This document shows, piece by piece, positions 1 through 8,190 of a stretch of DNA of 46,864 nucleotides. Every line of letters begins with the position of its first letter. Position 1 is the first letter of the stretch. Below the pieces are notes generated by a model. That model worked only from the letters and a program-made list of their open reading frames with translations, did not search any database and was not told where the DNA came from. The translations under genes and the position numbers were made by a program. Source of the DNA: Bacteroidia bacterium (GTDB lineage Bacteria > Bacteroidota > Bacteroidia > Flavobacteriales > Flavobacteriaceae). The stretch lies in the NCBI GenBank assembly GCA_030427985.1, contig JAUIBH010000023.1, positions 1-46,864 on the forward strand. Reading direction: 5' to 3'.

Positions 1-804
1 CAAGAATTCTTGAAGATGCAACAAGAATATCTAGAGGTTTTTAATCAGTTGGATTATTTAAAAGCAGAGTTTGAAAGAAACCAGACTCTTTTTGAGGAAA
101 AAATCGCTTCGCAAAAGAGCTTTCTTCAAGCCAAGAGCAATTACGAAATGGCCAAGGCTCGCTACCAAGGTTTAAGGGAGCAATTACAAATGCTGAATAT
201 TTCGCCCAGTAATGTTGAAAAAGGGAATATCTCATCACAAGCAGCCATCTATGCGCCGATATCGGGCAGTGTTACCAAAATGAATGTGGCCAAAGGAAGT
301 TATGTTTCACCTGCCACTGAAATTTTGGAAATTGTAGACAATGAACACGTACATCTGGAACTGACTGTTTTTGAAAAAGACATTTTGAAAGTAAAAAAAG
401 GGCAAAAAATCCAGTTCAAAATTCCAGAAGCTTCCGCCGAAGCATTTGACGGTGAAGTCTATTTGGTAGGAACTTCCATTGACGATGCCAAGCGAACCAT
501 AAAAGTACATGGACATTTGGAACATGAAGAAGATGCTAATTTTCTGCCTGGAATGTTCGTAGATGCCATGATCATGACAGACACCACCAAAACTTGGTCC
601 TTGCCCGAAGAAGCCATAATTGAATCCGAAGGGAATTATTATGTACTTAAGTTGATCGAGCAAAAAGATGGAGGCTACACTTTTGAACGCGTAGCTGTAA
701 AACAAGGCAGCACTTTTAATGGGTATACCGAAATCATATCCGCCGGAATGAACGAAACCGACCAATTTTTGACCAAAGGGGTTTTTGACTTGATAGGGGG
801 ATAA
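1..804 (+). CDS. RND efflux periplasmic adaptor, CusB/CzcB-like (5' truncated by window edge)
   Basis: Only the C-terminal part of this membrane-fusion (HlyD-family) protein is in the window; the frame is open from base 1. Seen: an alpha-helical hairpin rich in Q/K/E, then a lipoyl-type half (APISGSVTKMNVAKGSYVSP), a beta-barrel segment (VHLELTVFEKDILKVKKGQKI) and a membrane-proximal end with LPEEAII. Known family role: it links an inner-membrane RND pump to an outer-membrane channel in the periplasm; CusB/CzcB members expel Cu, Ag, Zn, Cd or Co. The metal assignment is inferred from the adjacent ZIP, DtxR-type and TonB-receptor genes; the cognate pump would lie upstream, outside the window. 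It ends 6 bases before the convergent ZIP gene, leaving no room for a terminator. Confidence 0.85.
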   Translation, partial: QEFLKMQQEYLEVFNQLDYLKAEFERNQTLFEEKIASQKSFLQAKSNYEMAKARYQGLREQLQMLNISPSNVEKGNISSQAAIYAPISGSVTKMNVAKGSYVSPATEILEIVDNEHVHLELTVFEKDILKVKKGQKIQFKIPEASAEAFDGEVYLVGTSIDDAKRTIKVHGHLEHEEDANFLPGMFVDAMIMTDTTKTWSLPEEAIIESEGNYYVLKLIEQKDGGYTFERVAVKQGSTFNGYTEIISAGMNETDQFLTKGVFDLIGG

Positions 805-810
805 ATAAAT

Positions 811-1632
811 TTATCCCAGACCCACATCCAAAGTCATCATAATTATAAATCCACCGATAAAACCCATTGTGGCGATATCGGTGTATTTGTCTTGTTGTGT
901 TTCGGGAATCACTTCCTCAACCACCACAAAGATCATCGCTCCTGCAGCAAAAGAAAGTGCATAGGGCAAAATAGGCTCAAAAGTCAACACGGCCCAAGCA
1001 CCCAACACCCCGGCAATGGGTTCCACAATGGCAGATGCCTGACCGTACATCCAACTTTTTCTTCGGCTGAGGCCATGCCTGCGCATTGGTACGGCAACGG
1101 CAAAACCTTCTGGAAAGTTTTGCAATCCGATACCCAAGGCCAAGGCCACAGCACCCCCAATTGTGGCACCTTCAAAACCTGAGGCTACACCTCCAAACAG
1201 GACACCTACGGCCAATCCTTCGGGAATATTGTGTAAGGTAATGGCCAAGACCAATAGCGTGGTACGATGCCAAGGTGTCTTTACCCCTTCCGCCTCATCT
1301 ACCTTAAAATTGATGTGCAAGTGGGGCAAAATTTTATCCAGCCCAAAAATAAAGGCAGCACCCATTAAAAAACCGACAGCCGCTGGGATCACTTTAACAA
1401 AACCTTCCCCAGGACTCATTTCAATGCCAGGTGCCAATAGGCTCCAAAAACTGGCAGCTACCATGACACCTCCGGTAAAGCCCAACATTCCATCCATTAA
1501 AGCCCGATTCGGACTTTTGAATAAAAAAACAAGTCCTGCTCCGGCAGCGGTTAATCCCCATGTGAACAAAGTGGCGTACAAGGCCGCCAAAATGGGGTCG
1601 ATTTCTTGAAAATAGTGTATTACTTGCTCCAT
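811..1632 (-). CDS. ZIP family divalent metal transporter
   Basis: Inner-membrane ZIP (GufA/ZupT-type) transporter, 273 residues, about eight hydrophobic segments. Signature motifs are present: HNIPEG at residues 134-139 and QNFPEG at 171-176, which carry the metal-binding His/Asn/Glu of TM4 and TM5, plus EPIAG near 204 and the EE pair at 239-240. A short His-containing loop (PHLHINF, near 103) lies before TM4, where ZIPs often have metal-sensing His. The family imports Zn, Fe or Mn into the cytoplasm; which metal is not readable. The ATG at 1632 overlaps the stop of the upstream regulator by one base (TGATG), so translational coupling is likely; a TTG one codon earlier is the alternative. 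Confidence 0.9.
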   Translation of the reverse strand: MEQVIHYFQEIDPILAALYATLFTWGLTAAGAGLVFLFKSPNRALMDGMLGFTGGVMVAASFWSLLAPGIEMSPGEGFVKVIPAAVGFLMGAAFIFGLDKILPHLHINFKVDEAEGVKTPWHRTTLLVLAITLHNIPEGLAVGVLFGGVASGFEGATIGGAVALALGIGLQNFPEGFAVAVPMRRHGLSRRKSWMYGQASAIVEPIAGVLGAWAVLTFEPILPYALSFAAGAMIFVVVEEVIPETQQDKYTDIATMGFIGGFIIMMTLDVGLG

Positions 1633-2288
1633 CAATCGTTCTTTTTTACATAAAGGTTAGACGCTATTTGATGTGATATGCGCATTTCCTTTCCATTCAT
1701 TTGAATGCGAAGGGAATTATCAAAATCTTCCTTGTCCAATACTTTTATGGTGTTTCCCAAAGCGATTTTATTCTTGTCCAAAAATTTTAGAAAGGGTACA
1801 GACGAATCTTTTACCCCAACACAAATCCCATTTGAATTGATAGGCATATCGCTGAGCAGTTTTTCATCGCGCTCCTGAAACTTTCCATCCTTGGTGGGAA
1901 TGGGGTCGCCATGAGGGTCATATTTGGGAAAATCAAGAAGCGCATCAATCTTATCGATTAATTTTTCACTTTTGATGTGTTCGAGTTGTTCGGCCACTTC
2001 GTGCACCTCATCCCAAGAAAAATCCAATTTTTTCACCAAAAACACTTCCCATAAACGATGCTTTCTAATAATGGATAGTGCTGTTTTTATCCCGGCATCA
2101 GTCAAAGATACTCCTTGGTAACGCACATAATCCACCAAACCCTTTTCAGATAATTTCTTGGCCATATCGGTCACGGAAGATGGTTTTGTCTCCATCTGCT
2201 CCGCAATGGCATTGGTGGTAATGGATTTGGAATCGCCACCACCCAAATGAAAAATGGTCTTCAAATAGTTTTCTTCTGATCGGGTCAT
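1632..2288 (-). CDS. DtxR/MntR-family metal-dependent transcriptional regulator
   Basis: 218 residues from the ATG at 2288; an in-frame extension to 2327 was rejected because MTRSEENYLKTIF is the usual family N-terminus. Winged helix-turn-helix at about 20-60 (NAIAEQMETKPSSVTDMAKKL), dimerisation/metal domain to about 140 with H77, E81, E100, E103, H104 and D124-P-H126, and a C-terminal FeoA/SH3-like domain from about 150. Family role: represses uptake or activates efflux genes when loaded with Mn or Fe. At the position where MntR has Asp8 and DtxR has Met10 this protein has Asn7, so metal choice is uncertain. Transcribed with the ZIP gene; its own -7 element and a candidate operator lie at 2304-2351. 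Confidence 0.9.
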   Translation of the reverse strand: MTRSEENYLKTIFHLGGGDSKSITTNAIAEQMETKPSSVTDMAKKLSEKGLVDYVRYQGVSLTDAGIKTALSIIRKHRLWEVFLVKKLDFSWDEVHEVAEQLEHIKSEKLIDKIDALLDFPKYDPHGDPIPTKDGKFQERDEKLLSDMPINSNGICVGVKDSSVPFLKFLDKNKIALGNTIKVLDKEDFDNSLRIQMNGKEMRISHQIASNLYVKKND

Positions 2289-2303
2289 CAAAAAATATTT
2301 TTC

Positions 2304-2351
2304 CAAAAATACATTTTTATTTAACAAAATCTATTTTTAGTTTTGTCTAAA
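2304..2351. promoter_or_regulatory. Candidate metal-regulator operator and dtxR-type gene promoter
   Basis: In the 79-base gap between the divergent regulator and TonB receptor. On the minus strand a TATTTTTG box (2311-2304) fits the Bacteroidota -7 consensus for the regulator gene. Just upstream of it are two interleaved perfect inverted repeats: ACAAAA (2324-2329) with TTTTGT (2341-2346), and TTTAG (2336-2340) with CTAAA (2347-2351). Their position over the -33 region is what a repressor site would need. The binding protein is inferred, not shown. Confidence 0.5.
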
Positions 2352-2367
2352 TTTAAATTTTTATCCA

Positions 2368-4638
2368 TTGAAATTATTTTGTAGACATATCGCTCTCGTG
2401 TGGATAACTTTGGTAAGCTCCTGTTGTTTTGCCCAAACGGCATCTGTGAACGGAAAGGTGACCGACAACGGGGACCCGTTACCCTTGGCCAATGTGCTCT
2501 TGAAAGATTCCGAAATGGGAACTGCCACCAATATTGATGGTGTATTTGAGTTGAACAACATTCAACCTGGTGATTACACATTGCTAGTAACTTCATTGGG
2601 GTATCAACCGTATCAAACCAAAATCAGTTTGGGAGCAGGAGCCAATAAAACCATCAACATACAACTGGAGCCCTCGGCACATAGTTTGGATGAAACGGTG
2701 GTGACGGGTACCCTAAAACCCGTAAGCCGATTGGAAAGTCCTGTTCCTGTGGAAGTCTACTCCCCCACTTTTTTCAAAAAGAATCCTACGGCAAGTGTCT
2801 TTGATGCGCTCCAAAACGTGAATGGGGTACGCCCACAGATCAATTGTAATGTGTGCAATACAGGGGACATCCACATTAACGGACTGGAAGGCCCCTACAC
2901 TTTGGTGCTTATTGATGGTATGCCCATTGTGAGTGGTTTGGGTACCGTTTACGGCCTCACAGGTATTCCCAATTCATTAATTGAACAAATTGAAATTATA
3001 AAAGGTCCTGCTTCCTCACTTTATGGTAGCGAAGCCGTGGGTGGATTGATCAACATCATCACAAAAAATGCATTGAGCGCCCCAGAATTTTTTGCCGATG
3101 GCTTTGCTACGGGTTGGGGTGAGTATAATTTGGACGTGGGCAGCAAAATATCGGTAGGTAAAAAAACAGACTTGCTCTTGGGTCTTAATTACTTCAATTA
3201 CGATGTTCCCGTGGATAACAACGGAGATAATTTTACCGATCTAACCCTTCAGGACCGCATCTCGCTATTCCAAAAATGGGATTTTGAACGAAAAGATGCC
3301 CGGCTTTTCTCTTTGGCGGGACGTTTTTTCTACGAGGACCGTTGGGGTGGGGAAATGCAATGGACTCCAGAATTTCGTGGCGGAGATGAAATCTATGGGG
3401 AAAGCATCTATACCCAAAGATGGGAAGTACTGGGAAAATACCAATTGCCGATGGAAGAAAAGTTCCTGCTCTCTTTCTCCTATAACGATCACAACCAAAA
3501 CTCGGTGTACGGCGATACGGAGTACTTGGCAGACCAACGCATTGGTTTTGCCCAATTGACATGGGATAAAACTGCTGGGAATCACGATTTGCTGTTTGGG
3601 AGTGCAGTTCGGTACAATTATTACGATGATAACACGCCTGCCACCACCGAAGCCGATAACATTTGGATTCCCAGCCTATTTGCACAGGACGAATACACGT
3701 TTGCCCCAAAACATTCCTTTTTGGCCGGGTTGCGGTATGATTATGATCAACGGCACGGCAACATTCTAACGCCCAGAGCTGCATACAAATGGAAAATCTC
3801 GGACAATGATATTTTTCGGGTGAATGCGGGTACCGGGTTTCGCGTAGTCAATTTGTTTACCGAAGATCACGCTGCGCTTACCGGTTCGCGGGAAGTAATC
3901 ATTGCAGAAGAATTGAAGCCCGAGCGCTCTGTAAATGTCAATCTCAACTATTTAAAGAAAATTTACAGCGACAACGGCACCTTCATTGGGTTTGATGCTT
4001 CTGCCTTTTACACGCGTTTCTCGAATGTGATTTTGCCCGATTATGAGACGAATCCCAACCAAATCATTTATGATAATTTGGATGGCAAATCCGTTTCACA
4101 AGGTGTTAGTGCCAACTTGGATATTGCATTCCCGAGTAGTTTTAAGATTATGGTGGGGGCCACTTGGCAAGATGTGAGCAGCACCGAAAATGGGGTGACG
4201 CAGCAGCAAATCCTAACCGAAAGCATTACCGCTACCTGGAATCTATCGTATACTTTTCGTTCGCTCCACCTTACGACAGATTATACAGGAAATTTGTATG
4301 GGCCGATGCGCTTGCCGCTATTGGGCGATTTGGACCCACGAAGTGAATATTCACCCACTTGGAGTATTCAGAATATCCAGTTTACGTACAAAGGACTGAA
4401 CAATTTTGAGGTATACGGAGGTATAAAAAACTTGTTGGATTGGACCCCTAACCGTGGCAACCCTTTCATCATAGCACGGGCTAACGACCCTTTTGACAAG
4501 GAAGTAACATTTGACAACAACGGCAATGCAGTGGCCACCCCGGACAATCCTTACGCACTCACGTTTGACCCAACCTATGTGTACGGACCCAACCAAGGGA
4601 TTCGTGGGTTCTTTGGGTTGCGGTACACAGTTTTTTAG
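2368..4638 (+). CDS. TonB-dependent outer-membrane receptor
   Basis: 756 residues. Signal peptide (about 1-22, ending CCFAQ), a carboxypeptidase-regulatory-like beta domain at about 25-105 (NGKVTDNGDPLPLANVLLKD), TonB box/plug (LDETVVTG, then DGMPIV and IKGPASSLYGSEAVGG), then a long aromatic-rich beta-barrel ending in the terminal Phe (GLRYTVF) typical for BAM insertion. The plug carries a CNVC pair (about residues 156-159), which could bind metal. Role by family: energised uptake of a chelate or metal across the outer membrane; the substrate is not readable, though metal is favoured by the divergent metal regulator. The only start giving a full signal peptide is TTG at 2368. Confidence 0.9.
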   Translation: MKLFCRHIALVWITLVSSCCFAQTASVNGKVTDNGDPLPLANVLLKDSEMGTATNIDGVFELNNIQPGDYTLLVTSLGYQPYQTKISLGAGANKTINIQLEPSAHSLDETVVTGTLKPVSRLESPVPVEVYSPTFFKKNPTASVFDALQNVNGVRPQINCNVCNTGDIHINGLEGPYTLVLIDGMPIVSGLGTVYGLTGIPNSLIEQIEIIKGPASSLYGSEAVGGLINIITKNALSAPEFFADGFATGWGEYNLDVGSKISVGKKTDLLLGLNYFNYDVPVDNNGDNFTDLTLQDRISLFQKWDFERKDARLFSLAGRFFYEDRWGGEMQWTPEFRGGDEIYGESIYTQRWEVLGKYQLPMEEKFLLSFSYNDHNQNSVYGDTEYLADQRIGFAQLTWDKTAGNHDLLFGSAVRYNYYDDNTPATTEADNIWIPSLFAQDEYTFAPKHSFLAGLRYDYDQRHGNILTPRAAYKWKISDNDIFRVNAGTGFRVVNLFTEDHAALTGSREVIIAEELKPERSVNVNLNYLKKIYSDNGTFIGFDASAFYTRFSNVILPDYETNPNQIIYDNLDGKSVSQGVSANLDIAFPSSFKIMVGATWQDVSSTENGVTQQQILTESITATWNLSYTFRSLHLTTDYTGNLYGPMRLPLLGDLDPRSEYSPTWSIQNIQFTYKGLNNFEVYGGIKNLLDWTPNRGNPFIIARANDPFDKEVTFDNNGNAVATPDNPYALTFDPTYVYGPNQGIRGFFGLRYTVF

Positions 4639-4686
4639 CTAGGGAAGAATTAATTGAACCATCAATAAATTTCTGAAACCATACGC

Positions 4687-4694
4687 TATCTTTG
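4687..4694 (+). promoter_or_regulatory. Promoter -7 element of lycopene cyclase gene
   Basis: TATCTTTG matches TAnnTTTG exactly and ends 5 bases before the ATG at 4700. Transcription should start at about the ATG, giving a leaderless or nearly leaderless message. No good -33 TTTG was found at the expected distance. Confidence 0.6.
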
Positions 4695-4699
4695 ATACC

Positions 4700-5842
4700 A
4701 TGCCCAAGTACGATTACATCATTATAGGAGCGGGAGCTGCCGGACTATTGTTAGCAGATGCTTTGGGCAAGGATGATTTTTTTGCCTCCAAATCCATTTT
4801 GGTGTTGGACAAAGACGATAAATCCAAGAACGACCGTACCTGGTGTTTTTGGGAACGCGGTAAAGGCCCATTTGATGACTTAATTCATAAAAGTTGGGAC
4901 AATATTTATGTAGGTGGCCAACAATTTCAAAAATCAACTTCCATTGCTCCCTACACCTATAAAATGATACGGGGCATTGACTTTTACAATCACTTTTTAC
5001 CAAAGGTAAAAACCTATCCCAACATTACTTGGGTGCAGGGAGAAGTGCAACATATCAAGGAACAGGAAAATCAGGTTTTGGTAACCACATCCTCTCAAAA
5101 ATTTACCGGACAAACGGTATTTTCTAGTCTCTATGACGCTTCCATCCCTTTAAAAAAAAGCAAATTCCCTGTTTTGCAACAACATTTTGTTGGATGGCAT
5201 ATAAAAACCGAACAGTCAGTATTTAAATCAAAAGAGGTTACTTTTATGGACTTCTCCGTTCCTCAAAAAGGGAATACGCGCTTTATGTATGTGCTGCCTT
5301 TTTCCGAAACTGAAGCTTTGGTGGAGTACACCTTATTCTCCGAACATCTCTTGGAAAAAAGTGAGTATGAAGAAGCCATCAAAACTTACGTTTCGGAGAA
5401 CTACGGAAATACAAAATACTCCATTGAAGAAACCGAATTTGGCAGTATTCCGATGACCTGCTATCCGTTTCATCAACATAATACGGACAAAGTTTTTCAT
5501 ATTGGAATTGCAGGTGGATGGGCCAAACCAAGCACGGGCTATACCTTTTACAACACTAGTAGGCAAGTGCCCAAATTGGTGGAGCACCTAAAAGCAGGAA
5601 AGCGGTTGTCCGAATTTCATCAAAAAAGTAGGTTTCTTTTCTACGACACGTTGTTGTTGGATATCCTATATGAGAACAATCATTTAGGACACGAGATTTT
5701 CGAGTCCATGTTCAAAAGAAGAAAGGCATCACTGATTTTAAAGTTTCTTGAGAATGAAACCAATTTATGGGAAGAATTAAAAATAGTAACGGCTCCCAAA
5801 CCTATGCCGTTTATCAAAGCCTTGTTTAAGCGGATGTTCTAA
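4700..5842 (+). CDS. crtY: Lycopene beta-cyclase family flavoprotein
   Basis: 380 residues. N-terminal dinucleotide-binding motif at about 5-20 (YIIIGAGAAGLLLADAL) followed by the CrtY hallmark NDRTWCFWERG near 44-54, and later GSIPMTCYPF and IGIAGGWAKPSTGYTF, both typical of lycopene cyclases. The enzyme closes the ends of lycopene to beta-ionone rings to give beta-carotene, the precursor of zeaxanthin, at the membrane. Its stop overlaps the stop of the convergent prenyl diphosphate synthase, which supplies geranylgeranyl diphosphate for the same pathway; the other carotenoid genes (phytoene synthase, desaturase, hydroxylase) are not in the window. Confidence 0.9.
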   Translation: MPKYDYIIIGAGAAGLLLADALGKDDFFASKSILVLDKDDKSKNDRTWCFWERGKGPFDDLIHKSWDNIYVGGQQFQKSTSIAPYTYKMIRGIDFYNHFLPKVKTYPNITWVQGEVQHIKEQENQVLVTTSSQKFTGQTVFSSLYDASIPLKKSKFPVLQQHFVGWHIKTEQSVFKSKEVTFMDFSVPQKGNTRFMYVLPFSETEALVEYTLFSEHLLEKSEYEEAIKTYVSENYGNTKYSIEETEFGSIPMTCYPFHQHNTDKVFHIGIAGGWAKPSTGYTFYNTSRQVPKLVEHLKAGKRLSEFHQKSRFLFYDTLLLDILYENNHLGHEIFESMFKRRKASLILKFLENETNLWEELKIVTAPKPMPFIKALFKRMF

Positions 5843-6822
5843 ACAGTTCGGTTCATTAAGCTTTCAGCAAATTGCTTAAACAAAATCTTACTTTTTTCCG
5901 GAAGATTGATTTCCACCAGTGCGTCAAAGGCATGTTGGGTAAAATTTTGAATGGCCTTTTTCGTTTCATCAACAGCCCCACTTTCCTTAAAAATTGTTTT
6001 CACTGCGTCCACTTTGACAGAGGAATCTTCAGGTTTAATGGAATAGAGATGCAACAAGCCCTCTTGATCCTCCTTAGAAGCTTTTTCCAACGATTTTAGG
6101 TACAAATACGTCTTCTTGTTTTCCATAATGTCTCCCCCAACCTGCTTGCCAAAAGTGTTAGGGTCACCAAAGGCATCCAAATAATCATCCTGCAGTTGAA
6201 AGGCAATACCCAGGTTACGGCCAAATTGGTAAATGGCATCGGCATCTTTTTTGGGTGCTTTGGCCACTATGGCTCCCATTTTCATGGCAGCAGCCACCAG
6301 AACGGACGTTTTGTACTCGATCATGGTTAAGTATTCGGGAATGGTAACATCGTCACGGGTCTCAAAATCCACATCGTACTGTTGCCCTTCGCATACTTCA
6401 AGAGCCGTTTTACTGAAGAGTTGGGTAAGTTCCAAATACGTTTCGGCAGAATAACCTTCAAAACATTGGTAAGCCAAAATCAATAGGGCGTCACCAGAAA
6501 GAATTCCCGTGTTTACATCCCATTTTTCATGTACCGTTGTTTTTCCACGTCGTAATGGGGCATCATCCATAATATCATCATGCACCAACGAAAAATTATG
6601 GAACATTTCCACCGCCAAGGCAGCATCAAGGGCATCTTCTGCTTTTCCGCCAAAGGCCTCAGCTGTCATTAGGGCAAGTATGGGGCGCATTCGTTTACCT
6701 CCCAATCCCAATATATATTGAATAGGCTCATAGAGGTTCTTGGGCTCCCCCAATTGGGTTTTTGCCTTGAGATACGTAACAAACTGCTCTCTATATTGAC
6801 CAATGATATTGATAGCTGCCAT
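5839..6822 (-). CDS. Polyprenyl (geranylgeranyl-type) diphosphate synthase
   Basis: 327 residues, the usual length for trans-prenyltransferases. First aspartate-rich motif DDIMD within HNFSLVHDDIMDDAPLRRG (about 80-100) and second motif QLQDDYLDAFGD (about 212-223); GGKRMRP near 41-47 is the isopentenyl diphosphate site. It condenses isopentenyl diphosphate with an allylic partner in the cytoplasm. Product length (C15, C20 or longer) cannot be fixed by eye; C20 is favoured by the adjacent lycopene cyclase. A TATTTTTG element (6835-6828, minus) ends 5 bases before the ATG, the same spacing seen at crtY. Confidence 0.88.
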   Translation of the reverse strand: MAAINIIGQYREQFVTYLKAKTQLGEPKNLYEPIQYILGLGGKRMRPILALMTAEAFGGKAEDALDAALAVEMFHNFSLVHDDIMDDAPLRRGKTTVHEKWDVNTGILSGDALLILAYQCFEGYSAETYLELTQLFSKTALEVCEGQQYDVDFETRDDVTIPEYLTMIEYKTSVLVAAAMKMGAIVAKAPKKDADAIYQFGRNLGIAFQLQDDYLDAFGDPNTFGKQVGGDIMENKKTYLYLKSLEKASKEDQEGLLHLYSIKPEDSSVKVDAVKTIFKESGAVDETKKAIQNFTQHAFDALVEINLPEKSKILFKQFAESLMNRTV

Positions 6823-6827
6823 AGCGT

Positions 6828-6835
6828 CAAAAATA
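6828..6835 (-). promoter_or_regulatory. Promoter -7 element of prenyl diphosphate synthase gene
   Basis: On the minus strand this reads TATTTTTG, an exact TAnnTTTG match, 5 bases before the ATG at 6822. A near-leaderless message is expected. The -33 position does not show TTTG. Confidence 0.55.
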
Positions 6836-6994
6836 CGTGCAAAAAACTAAAAAATGGTACAATCCAATAAATCCCTGGAAAACAAAAGCATCCAACAGCA
6901 CAAATACCCATCCTAAAAAAAATTGCCCTAAAAATGCAATAGATTTAAAAAGCTTCGTCTTTACAAATGAAGAAAGCAACCAGTTCTTTTTTGA

Positions 6995-7540
6995 ATGGCC
7001 AACAAAACGGAAAACAGAAATAACCTGACCACATTTTTCAATGATGAATACAATTCATTGAGGAAGTATGTACAGTCCAAGATCCGGGACACCTCGGAAC
7101 GCGATGCAGAGGACATTGTACAGGACGTGGCATTGCGAGTGTTTTCCAAAGCTGATGACATTTTGCCCATCAACAATATTGGAGGGTTTGTCTATAGCGC
7201 CATAAGAAATAGGATCATTGATATTATGCGGGGAAGAAAGGAGCACAAATACTCCAGTGATGAAATTGATCGCCAATGGCAGGATTTTGCAGAGGTGTTT
7301 TATGGTGATGCAGATAACAGTTACTCCCCAGAATTGGAGAAAGCGTTGAAAAATGCCGTAACTGAATTGAAACCTGCTTATAGGGACATTATCATCGCCA
7401 TAGACTTTGAAGGCTATACCTATAAAGAAATAGCATCAAGAACTGGGATTCCCACTGGCACCTTAATGTCAAGGAGACATCGTGCCATGTCATTGTTATT
7501 ACAAAATCTAGAAAATATAAAAGAATTAAAAAGTATGTAG
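6995..7540 (+). CDS. ECF-type RNA polymerase sigma factor
   Basis: 181 residues. Sigma region 2 at about 10-80 (NDEYNSLRKYVQSKI, then AEDIVQDVALRVF and FVYSAIRNRIIDIMRGRK) and region 4 at about 115-170 (LKPAYRDIIIAIDFEGYTYKEIASRTGIPTGTLMSRRHRA), joined by an acidic linker. Group 4 (ECF) sigma factors direct RNA polymerase to a small regulon, normally held inactive by a membrane anti-sigma factor. The gene 2 bases downstream encodes a small membrane protein that could play that part, though it has no recognisable anti-sigma domain. The 172 bases upstream show no clear promoter. Confidence 0.92.
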   Translation: MANKTENRNNLTTFFNDEYNSLRKYVQSKIRDTSERDAEDIVQDVALRVFSKADDILPINNIGGFVYSAIRNRIIDIMRGRKEHKYSSDEIDRQWQDFAEVFYGDADNSYSPELEKALKNAVTELKPAYRDIIIAIDFEGYTYKEIASRTGIPTGTLMSRRHRAMSLLLQNLENIKELKSM

Positions 7541-7542
7541 TT

Positions 7543-7968
7543 ATGGAACATTCAAAAGACTTCGAGAAAAGCGTGGAAAAGAAAGCAAAGCACTATGTAA
7601 AAAAGGTGGTCAAGGTAATAGCCATGATCATTTTGGGAGCCATCCTGTTTTTACTGGCCAATTATCTCCTCATGCGATTGTGGAACTGGCTCATGCCCGA
7701 CCTCTTTGGCCTCACTACCATAACCTACTGGCAAGCTCTGGGCATCTTTGTCATGGCCAAGTTGTTGTTTGGCTTTTGCGGCGGAGGTGGAAAAAATAAA
7801 GACAGGTCCAGTCACAAAAAGAAGTTTAAAGCGACTCATCGATGTAGCACCATGCGAAGGGATTTTGATCAGTGGAAACACTACGAGCAATTCTGGAAAG
7901 AAGAAGGTGCTGAAGCCTATAAAAACTATGTGGAACGAATCAAAAACGACAATCATGATACCGAGTAA
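7543..7968 (+). CDS. Small membrane protein co-transcribed with ECF sigma factor
   Basis: 141 residues, not recognised as a named family. Two hydrophobic segments at about 22-46 (KVIAMIILGAILFLLANYLLM) and 62-80 (YWQALGIFVMAKLLFGFC), then a glycine cluster and a basic, hydrophilic C-terminus (KNKDRSSHKKKFKATHRCS, DQWKHYEQFWKEEGAEAYKNYVERI). It starts 2 bases after the sigma-factor stop, so the two form one unit. It may act as a regulator of the sigma factor or be an effector; neither is shown by the sequence. Cys and His occur just before and after the basic stretch, without a clear zinc-finger pattern. Confidence 0.75.
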   Translation: MEHSKDFEKSVEKKAKHYVKKVVKVIAMIILGAILFLLANYLLMRLWNWLMPDLFGLTTITYWQALGIFVMAKLLFGFCGGGGKNKDRSSHKKKFKATHRCSTMRRDFDQWKHYEQFWKEEGAEAYKNYVERIKNDNHDTE

Positions 7969-8098
7969 AAAGAACATCATTCAAGAACGCTACAAGCGTC
8001 AGTACAAATCCTTTTTCTGGAGTTTACGGTCCAAAACTACGATCCAGTCCAAAAAAGATTTCCATTATCGTCATTATATCGTTGGTTGGTCCTATTGA
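7955..8098 (+). CDS. Possible small basic ORF overlapping the membrane protein
   Basis: 47 codons from the ATG at 7955, overlapping the end of the previous gene by 14 bases in another frame. The product (starting MIPSKKNIIQERYKRQYKSF) is strongly basic and aromatic, with no signal peptide. Support is the tight overlap typical of coupled genes and the lack of any other content in this stretch; against it, the frame is also open upstream as a shadow, and no homologue comes to mind. It could be chance. Confidence 0.25.
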   Translation: MIPSKKNIIQERYKRQYKSFFWSLRSKTTIQSKKDFHYRHYIVGWSY

Positions 8099-8150
8099 AA
8101 AATAATGGTTTACGACTCCGTTAAATAATTGTAAAACCTTGGAAACTTTT

Positions 8151-8181
8151 TTTGTTTTTAAAGTTTCCTGAGTTACTTTTG
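8151..8181 (+). promoter_or_regulatory. Consensus housekeeping promoter of the TetR-RND operon
   Basis: TTTG (8151-8154), 19 bases, then TACTTTTG (8174-8181) is a complete match to the Bacteroidota primary-sigma consensus TTTG-N19-TAnnTTTG. It ends 9 bases before the ATG at 8191. This is the best promoter in the window and also proves that the in-frame TTG at 8152 is not the TetR start. Confidence 0.85.
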
Positions 8182-8190
8182 CCGCTCATT

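Noticed and set aside
3233..3784. 183-codon minus-strand frame inside the TonB receptor gene
   Set aside because: Antisense shadow, Cys/His/Arg-rich with no domain; the receptor frame is certain.
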